From Coleofasciculaceae cyanobacterium SM2_1_6 (lineage in GTDB: Bacteria; Cyanobacteriota; Cyanobacteriia; Cyanobacteriales; JAAUUE01): a stretch of DNA of 33,377 nt. The position numbers and the translations under genes were made by a program. This document shows positions 7,562-14,563 of this stretch, piece by piece. Numbering within the stretch: position 1 is the stretch's first letter; each line of letters starts with the position of its first letter. The stretch covers positions 1 through 33,377 of the forward strand of contig JAAUUE010000007.1 in NCBI GenBank assembly GCA_012031635.1, read 5' to 3'. The notes below the pieces were generated by a model. That model saw nothing but the letters and a program-made list of their open reading frames with translations. It was not told the origin of the DNA and ran no database searches.

Positions 7562-7690
7562 AGGATGTCTGAGAAGTCGATCGTAGGGACACAAGGCTTT
7601 GCACCCTTACCCAATTCCTGATTTGGATCAGCCATGTAGAGAATCGGCATTAGTCTGTGCTGAAATTTCAGACACTTTTCAGATATCTTC
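7561..7690. mobile_element. MITE-like element, family 2, copy A (TTA duplication)
   Basis: This 130-bp non-coding element begins GAGGATGTCTGAGAAGT and ends with the inverse of GAAGATATCTGAAAAGT (14 of 17 positions). TTA stands on both sides. Its ends match those of the element at 17032-17216. The TTA duplication (TNA type) suggests mobilisation by an IS5-group transposase. Its left junction supplies the last base of the upstream TAG stop codon, and the stop would also form without the element. Confidence 0.7.
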
Positions 7691-7779
7691 TTAGTTGGCA
7701 ACCACCGGAAACTAGTCTCTAAATTAATAATTCTCATCTCATATTGAAGCCCAGATATTAGTCCCAAATCCCCAAAATT

Positions 7780-9255
7780 ATGCAATTAGAAGAAATAGTT
7801 AACCAGAGTTTGACGGTAGAGATAAAGACAAGCAAAACTGATCAAGATTTCGTCAAGCAAATTCAACAAAGGTTAAGTCTATTTCGCCTCTATCCCGGTG
7901 GCAGATGGATTGATGGTTTGTATGGCAGTAGAACCGAAGCTGCCCTGCTAACCTTTGGGACTACCTTAGGTTTAAATAGTTTTAATTTAGGAAAGATCGA
8001 TCGCACCTTTGCCCAGGGTTTATTAAATACTAATCCCGTAGATTTTGCCCTGAGTTTTGCCAAGAATCGTCCCCGGATTTTCCAAGATTTTCAGCAATTA
8101 ACTGTAGGTTTTGATTCCCAACGTTTACCAATTCTAGACATTGGCTATCTGAAATCTCCCTATCCCTTAGATATTAATTCCTATAGTCTCCGGCTCAAGG
8201 AAAAACCAGACTATCAAGAAGTAATTTCTCTAGGCGCAATGGCGAAATTAAATAACCCCGTTCGATCGGTCACCTTTAATCCCTACCCAGCGATCGGACA
8301 ACTGCCAACGATTGATCATAATGGTTTGAATTTTCTCCATAGCGATGTTACTGAAGCGTGTGTAGTGGTGGGCAGTTTTGTAGAAGGAGAAGTGCGGACT
8401 CGTTGGTTAGGAAAATCTGCCATGACTCCGGTAGAAATGTGGAGTAGTACTAAGTTTATTAGTCTTTTATATTTGATCTCCCAAATTAATTCTCGGTTTA
8501 TTAATTGCGATGTGGATAATTGTGTCATTAGAAATCCTAATAACGGGGCAGTTTATCCATTTTTTGATCTGGTTAGTGACATTTTTACCTACGATACAAA
8601 GATTTCTACTTCTAATGCCTTGGCAGCCATGTTTAAGCGGTTTAATTCTTGGGTGGGGTTAGAAGTTTGGCTCAAAAAAATGACAGGAAATAGTAATCTC
8701 CAGTTTTCAGGTCGGTATGGGGAATTGCCGTTTATTAATACGCCGGAGTTGGTCGATCGCAAGCTCAATCAAACGGTATTAAAATCTGTAGCCGAGGGAA
8801 ATATCGGCAGCAATTCTGTCTCTGCCTACGACCTGACCCGAATGATTAGTCTACTTGGTTGGCATTATCACATTCCCGCCAATGCGCGGCTGCCGGGGGC
8901 GCAGTGGGATAGTTTAGAGAGTTTGGCTCGGGCGATGGGGAAAGATACGGCGAGGCATCTGGATTTTGCGATCGACAAGTTGGCTCTCACTAGTGTCATT
9001 AGTTACCCGGTAGTATTATCAAAAATGGGCTTTGGACGCAGCACCATCAGAAACCGGACTGAGCTAGTTTATACGGGCTTAATTCGCTTCATTGACAAAC
9101 GCACGAAACCCGCCAAACTCAGAACCATGGCCCTCACCCTCCGGGCAGCGAAAGGTCTGAACAATGAAGATGAGGAGGCAAGACAGCTAGATGCTCGCAT
9201 GGGAGCAGAAATCACAGAAATTCTCAGGCGTTTAATCACGGAAGAGCTAGGGTAA
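7780..9255 (+). CDS. Peptidoglycan-binding and serine-hydrolase (beta-lactamase-like) protein
   Basis: The 491-residue protein has two parts. Residues about 20-95 resemble a peptidoglycan-binding domain (FVKQIQQRLSLFRLYPGGRW, then DGLYGSRTEAALLTF). Residues about 160-470 resemble the penicillin-binding/beta-lactamase fold: the S-x-x-K motif is S222-S-T-K225 in VEMWSSTKFISLL, followed by S-x-N in ISTSNALAAMF near residue 277. A clear K-T-G triad is not evident. No signal peptide is seen at the N terminus, which is odd for an enzyme expected to act on cell wall. It may be cytoplasmic, use an unrecognised export route, or have lost activity. It starts 87 bases after a small mobile element. The function as a wall or peptide hydrolase is inferred. 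Confidence 0.65.
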   Translation: MQLEEIVNQSLTVEIKTSKTDQDFVKQIQQRLSLFRLYPGGRWIDGLYGSRTEAALLTFGTTLGLNSFNLGKIDRTFAQGLLNTNPVDFALSFAKNRPRIFQDFQQLTVGFDSQRLPILDIGYLKSPYPLDINSYSLRLKEKPDYQEVISLGAMAKLNNPVRSVTFNPYPAIGQLPTIDHNGLNFLHSDVTEACVVVGSFVEGEVRTRWLGKSAMTPVEMWSSTKFISLLYLISQINSRFINCDVDNCVIRNPNNGAVYPFFDLVSDIFTYDTKISTSNALAAMFKRFNSWVGLEVWLKKMTGNSNLQFSGRYGELPFINTPELVDRKLNQTVLKSVAEGNIGSNSVSAYDLTRMISLLGWHYHIPANARLPGAQWDSLESLARAMGKDTARHLDFAIDKLALTSVISYPVVLSKMGFGRSTIRNRTELVYTGLIRFIDKRTKPAKLRTMALTLRAAKGLNNEDEEARQLDARMGAEITEILRRLITEELG

Positions 9256-9302
9256 AACCTTTTTGGGTTAGGATAATAGTACTAAATTTTCTACAAGAAG
9301 TT

Positions 9303-9539
9303 ATGGCGAAGCGATCGACAGAAAATAAACTTACAAGTAAAAATGCTCCTAAGCGGGTTAAGATTTCAGAGATATCAAATTCTCAAACTACTAATAAAAG
9401 AAGTCTTCAAACCTCTACCCAAAAGCCTTTGGGGCGCAAGGAAAAGTTAGAAGCGGCTAAAAAGGCAAATCAGGCCATGATGAAAGTATGGCAACTTATT
9501 TCTCAGCGCAAAGACAGTGATGCCCAAGATCACCTTTGA
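9303..9539 (+). CDS. Putative antitoxin of a PIN-domain pair
   Basis: The 78 residues are basic and Ser/Thr/Asn-rich in the first 50 (AKRSTENKLTSKNAPKRVK), then helical (GRKEKLEAAKKANQAMMKVW). I do not recognise a named family. The 3' end overlaps the start of the next gene, a PIN-domain protein, by 20 bases in a different frame, the usual arrangement of an antitoxin followed by its toxin. The basic disordered N-terminal part could bind DNA or RNA while the helix contacts the toxin. The antitoxin role rests on this overlap and size, not on sequence similarity. Confidence 0.6.
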   Translation: MAKRSTENKLTSKNAPKRVKISEISNSQTTNKRSLQTSTQKPLGRKEKLEAAKKANQAMMKVWQLISQRKDSDAQDHL

Positions 9540-9927
9540 CACTAATATATTTATTTCTCGTAAATATGCCCAACTGCCTGAGAAATTTTATATGTCTGTA
9601 GTTGTGCTTCAGGAGCTTGTTGCTGGAGCGCAGGATGAGGCAGAACTTAAGGGTTTGTTGGTTGCTCGTCGGGGATATGAAAAAGCTGAGAGGTTACTTG
9701 TCCCCACTTCTGAAGATTGGTGGCTTGTTGGTAAGGTTATTTATGCACTACAAAAGGGTTTAAAGTCACAAAGAGGGGGACTAACCCCGAAAATGTCTGC
9801 TGATCAGAAATACAGAATCACTCATGATGTGTTAATCGCCCGGACAGCAAAGCGAGTAGGGGTGATACTAGTGACAGATAACATCAGAGACTTTGAGACT
9901 ATTCAACGTTTTGTAATGTTCGTTTGA
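9520..9927 (+). CDS. PIN-domain toxin (VapC-like ribonuclease)
   Basis: The protein has 135 residues from ATG; a GTG one codon earlier is also possible. It begins PKITFDTNIFISRKYAQ, with the Asp and Asn of DTN in the first PIN motif. The second acidic residue is in VVVLQELVAGAQ, and the third and fourth lie in ITHDVLIARTAKRVGVI and LVTDNIRDFETI. All four positions of the metal-dependent ribonuclease site appear intact. VapC-type toxins cut specific RNAs such as tRNAs or rRNA. The gene overlaps the preceding small gene by 20 bases, which supports a toxin-antitoxin operon with coupled translation. A family-1 mobile element lies 54 bases downstream. Confidence 0.83.
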   Translation: MPKITFDTNIFISRKYAQLPEKFYMSVVVLQELVAGAQDEAELKGLLVARRGYEKAERLLVPTSEDWWLVGKVIYALQKGLKSQRGGLTPKMSADQKYRITHDVLIARTAKRVGVILVTDNIRDFETIQRFVMFV

Positions 9928-9981
9928 TAGCTGGAGATGAATATTTTGGGCTGTAGTTTAGAAAGCGATCCATAGCTCTTA

Positions 9982-10072
9982 TAGTCGTTGCCATAAAAGT
10001 TAGGACGAATTCGGCTTCTACTTCGCTCAGCCAACGTATCTGGTCTTGTCCTAATTGATCTGTCTAGCACTA
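9982..10072. mobile_element. MITE-like element, family 1, copy 2 (TA duplication)
   Basis: This 91-bp element is in the same orientation as the one at 6127-6241. The outer 35 bases on the left and about 53 on the right are nearly identical, each with one difference, and about 24 internal bases are missing. TA stands on both sides. It lies between the PIN toxin gene and the convergent cupin gene and contains no coding frame. Confidence 0.8.
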
Positions 10073-10095
10073 TACAATTTAATTTAGATACTTCA

Positions 10096-10461
10096 TCAAG
10101 CATTTTCTCGTAACACAGGTTCATAGCCAGCATCGGCGGGAGCCACCACGGAAATAAAAGTTAATGGTTCATCCCCAATATTACGGACTCCATGGACACA
10201 ACCCTTAGGGGCAACGACTACATCCCCCGCCGAAATTAGTTTTACCGTTCCTGCCATGTCTAAATAATATTCTCCTTGCCCAGTTAAGATTGTCCAAGTA
10301 TCTTGCCCTTGGGGATGAATATGGGCAGGAATTTCTTGCCCCGGTTTGATATACCAAGCAACGATCGCTGCGTGGGTAGATTCAGTGATTACAGAGCGGA
10401 TTGGCTCCCCATCTGTGGGCTGAAAAAATTGGGAACTGGGAAAGATTCTGGGGATATTCAT
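10096..10461 (-). CDS. Small single-domain cupin
   Basis: The 121 residues form one cupin beta barrel. Motif 1 is PAHIHPQGQDTWTILTGQG, in which the two His ligands are present but the usual Glu is replaced by Gln or Asp. Motif 2 is AGDVVVAPKGCVHGVRN, matching G-x5-P-x-G-x2-H-x3-N with its His. A metal site of three His is therefore likely. Small cupins act as metal-dependent oxygenases, isomerases or ligand sensors, and the substrate cannot be read from the sequence. The gene follows the MFS transporter gene by 36 bases on the same strand and is probably cotranscribed, suggesting it handles or senses the transported compound. The N terminus MNIPRIFPSSQFF has no export signal. Confidence 0.85.
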   Translation of the reverse strand: MNIPRIFPSSQFFQPTDGEPIRSVITESTHAAIVAWYIKPGQEIPAHIHPQGQDTWTILTGQGEYYLDMAGTVKLISAGDVVVAPKGCVHGVRNIGDEPLTFISVVAPADAGYEPVLRENA

Positions 10462-10497
10462 AAGGCTCGAAGATAGAGAATTTAAGGAAAGATAAAC

Positions 10498-11754
10498 TTA
10501 TGGTTCGATTACTTTGTTCGGGGTCGATCGCTTAAGTAGCAAACTTGCTACAACAATACCAATAATCGCCAGTACTGCCATGGGATAAAAAACGTAGGTG
10601 TAATTGCCAAATAAATCCCGAATTTGTCCCGTAACCAGAGTACCGATCAAAGCCCCCACCCCGTAGGCTGTAAACACAATCCCATAATTTTGAGCATACT
10701 GATTGGGGTTGAAAAATTGCAAAGTAATCGTTGGAGCCATGGCTAGCCAGCCGCCAAGATTGAACCAATACAGACAAAAGGCAATGAGGTAGGTGGCGAC
10801 CTGTCCCTTTTGAGCGCCAATCATCATAATTGAGGCAATCAAGATCAAGGTGTAGGAAGCGATCGCTACGTAGTGGGGTTTGAAGCGATCGCACAGCCAG
10901 CCAAATAGAGGACGACTCAGACCATTGAACAGGGCAAATAGAGACACACTGCTAGCAGCTAAGGTCGGATTAATTTCAATCACTTCTTGACCCACAGAAC
11001 TAGAAATCCCGATGGCACTCAAGCCCACCAGACTCGCGATCGCGTAGCAAATCCACAATCCATAAAAAGCCCGATTTTTTAAGATTTGGGGGGGATAATT
11101 AAGAGCTTGAGCAGAGGCGGCCCTGGGGGAAGTTTGCCGGGGCTGCCAGTCCTTTGGGGGTGGTTTGAGCAGGGGGGCGATCGTCAGGACAATGATCATA
11201 AAAGCTATACCCAAAATCCGCAAGGTGGGCTGAATCCCATAGGCGGCAATTAATTGATTGGCGAGGGGAGCAGTGAGTAAGGGAGAAAGCCCAAAACCGA
11301 TAATTGTCAAACCTACCGCCAAGCCACGCTTGTCGGGGAACCACCTCGCCACCACCGCCATCGGCACACCGTAGGCGATCCCCACCCCTGTCCCCGTTAA
11401 TACGCCATAGGTGAGGATCATCATCTCAACGTTACTTGCCAAGCTAGAGAGAATGTATCCCAAGCCAACGATAATGCCGCCAAGGGCAGCGACCGGGCGC
11501 AGACCAAGACGGGGAATATAAAAACCGGCGATCGGCATCAGGAGAGCATAAAAAACTAGGGATACAGTGTAGGGTAATAGGCTTTGAGTGGCGGTAATGC
11601 CCAACTCCTCTTCCAGTGGTTTTCTAAACACGCTCCAAGTATAGAGATTTCCCAAACAGAGTAAAATCATCATCCCTAAGGGAATCAGCAGCCAGCGCCC
11701 TGTTTCGGCGGGTATTCCCAATACAGTTACATTTGAAGGATTGTCGTCAAGCAT
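10498..11754 (-). CDS. MFS transporter of the oxalate/formate antiporter (OFA) type
   Basis: The 418 residues contain about 12 hydrophobic segments with a central cytoplasmic loop (LKPPPKDWQPRQTSPRAAS). The N-terminal half shows GNLYTWSVFRKPLEEELGIT and the loop-2 region GFYIPRLGLRP, while the segment GTGVGIAYGVPMAVVARWFP followed by DKRGLAVGLTIIGFG is characteristic of OFA-family carriers. The protein lies in the inner membrane and would exchange or take up small monocarboxylates or dicarboxylates; oxalate and formate are family precedents, not proven here. A cupin gene follows 36 bases downstream. Its upstream region runs into an IS1-type transposase remnant with no clear promoter. The protein looks intact. 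Confidence 0.85.
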   Translation of the reverse strand: MLDDNPSNVTVLGIPAETGRWLLIPLGMMILLCLGNLYTWSVFRKPLEEELGITATQSLLPYTVSLVFYALLMPIAGFYIPRLGLRPVAALGGIIVGLGYILSSLASNVEMMILTYGVLTGTGVGIAYGVPMAVVARWFPDKRGLAVGLTIIGFGLSPLLTAPLANQLIAAYGIQPTLRILGIAFMIIVLTIAPLLKPPPKDWQPRQTSPRAASAQALNYPPQILKNRAFYGLWICYAIASLVGLSAIGISSSVGQEVIEINPTLAASSVSLFALFNGLSRPLFGWLCDRFKPHYVAIASYTLILIASIMMIGAQKGQVATYLIAFCLYWFNLGGWLAMAPTITLQFFNPNQYAQNYGIVFTAYGVGALIGTLVTGQIRDLFGNYTYVFYPMAVLAIIGIVVASLLLKRSTPNKVIEP

Positions 11755-11881
11755 AAATTGTCAGGCAAAGGTTTACTGGTTCCGCACCATGGAAAAATAT
11801 CTAAAACTCTTTTGGTCTGTGGATTTCGACAATTTAACATTAAAATAACTAAGATATTTGTCAAGAGGAAATTTTAGTCAA

Positions 11882-12119
11882 ATAATTCGATCAGGCGGAA
11901 CCAGCACCATCTACAGAAAACCTCGTTTCCTGTGCAAGGAATGCGGACGGCAGTTTTTGGAGCATCCCTCCCGACAACCCATTGACCAAGATACTATTAC
12001 CTTAGATTGATAAAGTGCTTTTGGAACATCTAACCTTGACGGCGATCGCTCGGATAACAAGAGTTTCTGGATGCGGCTCACTACAGGGTCTTGCTTCGAG
12101 TCTGATTACTATTCAATGA
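11882..12119 (+). pseudogene. IS1-type transposase (InsA) remnant
   Basis: One frame reads IYRKPRFLCKECGRQFLEHP followed by PIDQDTITLD and a stop; the zinc-ribbon half C-x-x-C-G-R-Q-F is typical of IS1-family InsA. A shifted frame continues IDKVLLEHLTLTAIARITRV, the helix-turn-helix region normally written LLLERLSLAGIARV. There is no start codon, the first Cys pair is gone, and the frame is broken near position 12006, so it is a decayed fragment. No InsB or inverted repeats are seen. The remaining bases between the MFS gene and this fragment hold nothing I can identify. Confidence 0.7.
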
Positions 12120-12189
12120 CTACCTAAATTTGCAAATCCTTGTAGATAACTATAGAATCGAAGAGAAAAAATTTAGAAAAAATAGATTT

Positions 12190-12795
12190 ATGGCTCGATC
12201 GCACCCCTATCAACCCCTACCCCTGCGAGTATTCCATGGTGTCAATGGCTTAGTTGCCCTAGGGGCGATCGTCACTGGTTTTTTGGTACATAACAGTTTT
12301 GATGGCAGATTTGGGAAACTGCCCCTATCCAGAGTCAATAATATTATCGATCTGCATGGGACTTTGGGCTTAACTTTGATGTTTGTGTTTCCGGTGTTTG
12401 CTCTCTACAGTTTCCATGCCGGGCAAAAACGCCTAGTCCAAGCAGATTCCCTCAACAAATTATCGCAGCTTGGTAAACCCATCTGGTGGTATAGCCTCCA
12501 CCGCATTGTCAATACTCTATTTCTAGTTGCCACAAGTTGCGCTCTTCTTTCTGGCAGAATGATGCAGGAATCATGGCTACCCTTGGGAGAATTGGATCAG
12601 GTTTGGTACTCGGCTCACCTCGCAGCTTGGGCAGTAATAACCTTAACTATTCCCATTCATTTATCTATGATTATCAAAGTCGGCGGTGTGCCTCTGCTCT
12701 TGTCGATCGCCAGTTTCTCTAATCGTCCGGGAGACCAGTGGCAGGACTGGGGGAGAAAGTTTGCTTCAATGCTCGATCGACGCTCCCGCCCTTAA
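12190..12795 (+). CDS. Cytochrome b561-like membrane protein
   Basis: The protein has 201 residues from ATG. An in-frame TTG 60 bases earlier would add a hydrophilic stretch and is less likely. Four hydrophobic segments are seen: VFHGVNGLVALGAIVTGFLV, LHGTLGLTLMFVFPVFALYS, LHRIVNTLFLVATSCALL and AHLAAWAVITLTIPIHLSMI. Each carries one or two His (RVFHG, DLHGT, SLHRI, SAHLA, PIHLS), the pattern of a four-helix bis-haem b cytochrome such as b561 or the Ni-Fe hydrogenase cytochrome b group. It would carry electrons across or along the membrane; its donor and acceptor are unknown. The gene is followed 49 bases later by a very small hydrophobic open frame. Confidence 0.75.
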   Translation: MARSHPYQPLPLRVFHGVNGLVALGAIVTGFLVHNSFDGRFGKLPLSRVNNIIDLHGTLGLTLMFVFPVFALYSFHAGQKRLVQADSLNKLSQLGKPIWWYSLHRIVNTLFLVATSCALLSGRMMQESWLPLGELDQVWYSAHLAAWAVITLTIPIHLSMIIKVGGVPLLLSIASFSNRPGDQWQDWGRKFASMLDRRSRP

Positions 12796-12844
12796 ATCTT
12801 GAAAATACTTAGAATCTCCTAACAATCCCCTAAAATCTTAGCTA

Positions 12845-12952
12845 ATGGCAAAAAAATCAAACCCACTATTACTAAGTGCCGAAATTTTGGTTCTAGCCCT
12901 AATCGCTGCGGCTTTCCTCGCTCCACTTTTTGTCTCTGCAACCCAAAACTAG
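12845..12952 (+). CDS. Possible 35-residue single-span membrane protein
   Basis: ATG to TAG encodes a short peptide starting MAKKSNP, followed by one strongly hydrophobic segment of about 25 residues (LLLSAEILVLALIAAAFLAP) and ending SATQN. The positive N terminus would stay inside the membrane. Size and layout resemble the tiny subunits of photosystems, cytochrome b6-f or NDH-1, but I do not recognise any of these. It lies 49 bases after the cytochrome b561-like gene on the same strand and could be a partner subunit. No convincing ribosome binding site precedes it, so translation is uncertain. Confidence 0.4.
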   Translation: MAKKSNPLLLSAEILVLALIAAAFLAPLFVSATQN

Positions 12953-13080
12953 GGTATCGTAACCAAAACTATAAACTAAGACTAGAGTAGTTCATTAGGC
13001 TAGGTTTAGGAACTCAACTCAACCTAACAAATTCATGAATCGGCGATCGTCCCAACTAAATACTCTAAGTTACAGACTAA

Positions 13081-13176
13081 CTATAGTGATCTTAAATTAT
13101 TTTCTAAACATTAGATGGCCTCTGGTAGCTTGTTCCACCCGCCTGCGGCGGGTGAAATCATTTGGGACTGCTACAC
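13081..13176. repeat. Family-3 palindromic repeat element, inverted copy
   Basis: Read on the minus strand, this stretch closely matches the element at 20226-20319, including the inner hairpin CACCCGCCGCAGGCGGGTG and the outer end GATCACTATAG. It lies just downstream of petG. No coding potential. Confidence 0.75.
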
Positions 13177-13183
13177 AAACTAA

Positions 13184-13297
13184 CTACATATCTAGGGTGT
13201 TGCCCCGTTTGTACTGTTCATAGGCTTTGAAAAATAATCCACCAAGGGTGACAAAAATCAGACCCAAAACGATCCCAGAAAGTAGAGGTTCAACCAC
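13184..13297 (-). CDS. petG: Cytochrome b6-f complex subunit PetG
   Basis: A 37-residue frame begins at GTG and reads [20 protein letters not shown], then [13 protein letters not shown], ending TLDM. The MVEPLL start, single membrane helix and Y-x-x-Y-K-R-x-N tail are diagnostic of PetG, a small subunit needed for assembly and stability of the cytochrome b6-f complex in the thylakoid membrane. AAGGAG stands 7 bases before the GTG and fixes the start. The C-terminal end (NTLDM) departs from the usual N-x-L/F-G-G or N-L ending. The next gene upstream on this strand is the alpha/beta-hydrolase-like gene, 146 bases away, so petG probably has its own promoter. A family-3 repeat lies directly after the stop. 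Confidence 0.93.
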   Translation of the reverse strand: MVEPLLSGIVLGLIFVTLGGLFFKAYEQYKRGNTLDM

Positions 13298-13443
13298 AAT
13301 AAAACTCCTTATTATTCTTATATACTTATTACCTAATGCTTATTTCATAATATAGCAGTCTCAAGCAATTTCCAGCAATTCCACAGTTCCCAACATCACA
13401 GTTCCCAATATCGCCGCACCAGCAGTTTTTCCACTTTTCAAAT

Positions 13444-14337
13444 CTAATCAAGTAAGGGCAAAATCTGGCGGATTAGTCCGATCGTGACCGCAGGTTGTTC
13501 TAGTTGGGGAGTAAATCCGACATCATCCAGATAGTAAAAGCCCCGAATGGCTTGAGGATTCATAGCTGCCAGCTGTCGCCCCAACTCAGGGCTGGTGAAC
13601 TGAGAACCCCGACCCCAAATCATGGCAGTAGGAGTTGTCAATTTGGGAATGTATGGAGACAAATCAAAGCACAAATCACCACGAACAAAGGAAAGTGCGG
13701 CATACTCTGCATTCTCACGTTGAGCCGATTGCAAGTATGCTTCAACAATTTCTGGGTAAATTCGCTCTGCCTTAGCAAACTGGCGTTGCTCCAAAAAGCT
13801 CCGAATCCCCAAGCTATTGGCAACCCCCGTCCCGTAGAGCAGTTGATTGAGCAAGGGAGCATTCACAGCTTGAGCAAACTGAGCGAAACCACTCTGGCGA
13901 TAGTCTTGTCCAAACTCACTCAAACCAGAGGCTGTAGTGACAATTAAGGACTTGAATAGCTCTGGTCGCTCGATCGCTGCCCGAATTGTGAAGGCTGCTG
14001 TCAATGACGAGGCAATTACCGTTGTCGCCCCAGTACAGGTCTGCTCCATGAACTCGATGATAGTTTCGATATAATCTTCGGCTTGGTAGCTACGAGGGGG
14101 ATGAGCCGATCGCCCCCAGCCAATCAAATCGGGAGCCAAGACTTGATAATCTGCGGCAAAAGCTGGATATACTTTTGACCATTCGTAGGCGGAGGAACCA
14201 CCACCAAAACCGTGCAGAAAGACTAATGTTTCTGTTGAGGTAGGTTCATGCCATGGTTCTCCTTGAGCCGTGTAATAGACCATCTTGCCGAGTTTGGTCA
14301 CGATCGATCGTTCGCCAAAACCACGAGGGATAAACAT
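13444..14337 (-). CDS. Alpha/beta-hydrolase-like protein with altered catalytic motifs
   Basis: The 297-residue protein has the alpha/beta-hydrolase fold: the oxyanion loop VFLHGFGGGSSAYEWSKVY near residues 37-56, APDLIGWGRS near residues 93-102, and the core strand TTVIASSLTAAFTIRAA near 135-151. The expected elbow G-x-S-x-G reads A-S-S-L-T. The place of the catalytic acid reads MIWGRGSQFTSPELG. The place of the catalytic His reads DDVGFTPQLEQPAV, with Phe instead of His. The classical triad therefore seems incomplete. Similar cyanobacterial proteins share the TPQLE region as far as I recall, so it may be a conserved non-classical member rather than a dead gene. AGGAG stands 9 bases before ATG. 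It may be cytosolic; substrate unknown. Confidence 0.8.
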   Translation of the reverse strand: MFIPRGFGERSIVTKLGKMVYYTAQGEPWHEPTSTETLVFLHGFGGGSSAYEWSKVYPAFAADYQVLAPDLIGWGRSAHPPRSYQAEDYIETIIEFMEQTCTGATTVIASSLTAAFTIRAAIERPELFKSLIVTTASGLSEFGQDYRQSGFAQFAQAVNAPLLNQLLYGTGVANSLGIRSFLEQRQFAKAERIYPEIVEAYLQSAQRENAEYAALSFVRGDLCFDLSPYIPKLTTPTAMIWGRGSQFTSPELGRQLAAMNPQAIRGFYYLDDVGFTPQLEQPAVTIGLIRQILPLLD

Positions 14338-14563
14338 TTAAATTTTCTCCTGATTCATCCTAACTAAACAATTTATAACTGCTAGGGAATATTGATTCTT
14401 AAGATTAATTTGTACTTTCTTGATTATTACTCTACAAGTTATTAAGCATTGTTACTGCCTTGTTAAGGTCTGTTGCAAATTTACCTAGGGCGGGGCAGAT
14501 TTCGGAGGTAGGCGTGATACCATAGCATGACCTAAGGATAAAAAGAGATAAGGGAGAAAAACT

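Noticed and set aside
6127-10072. The two family-1 elements as ends of a composite transposon carrying 3.7 kb
   Set aside because: Each copy has its own TA flanks with different neighbouring bases, and the DNA between them holds no transposase and an unrelated mix of genes. Independent insertions explain it better.
9903-10133. Minus-strand open frame of 76 residues
   Set aside because: It spans a mobile element and parts of two neighbouring genes and resembles no protein.
13035-13223. Open frame of 62 residues on the plus strand
   Set aside because: It covers a family-3 repeat and the antisense of petG, with no family resemblance.
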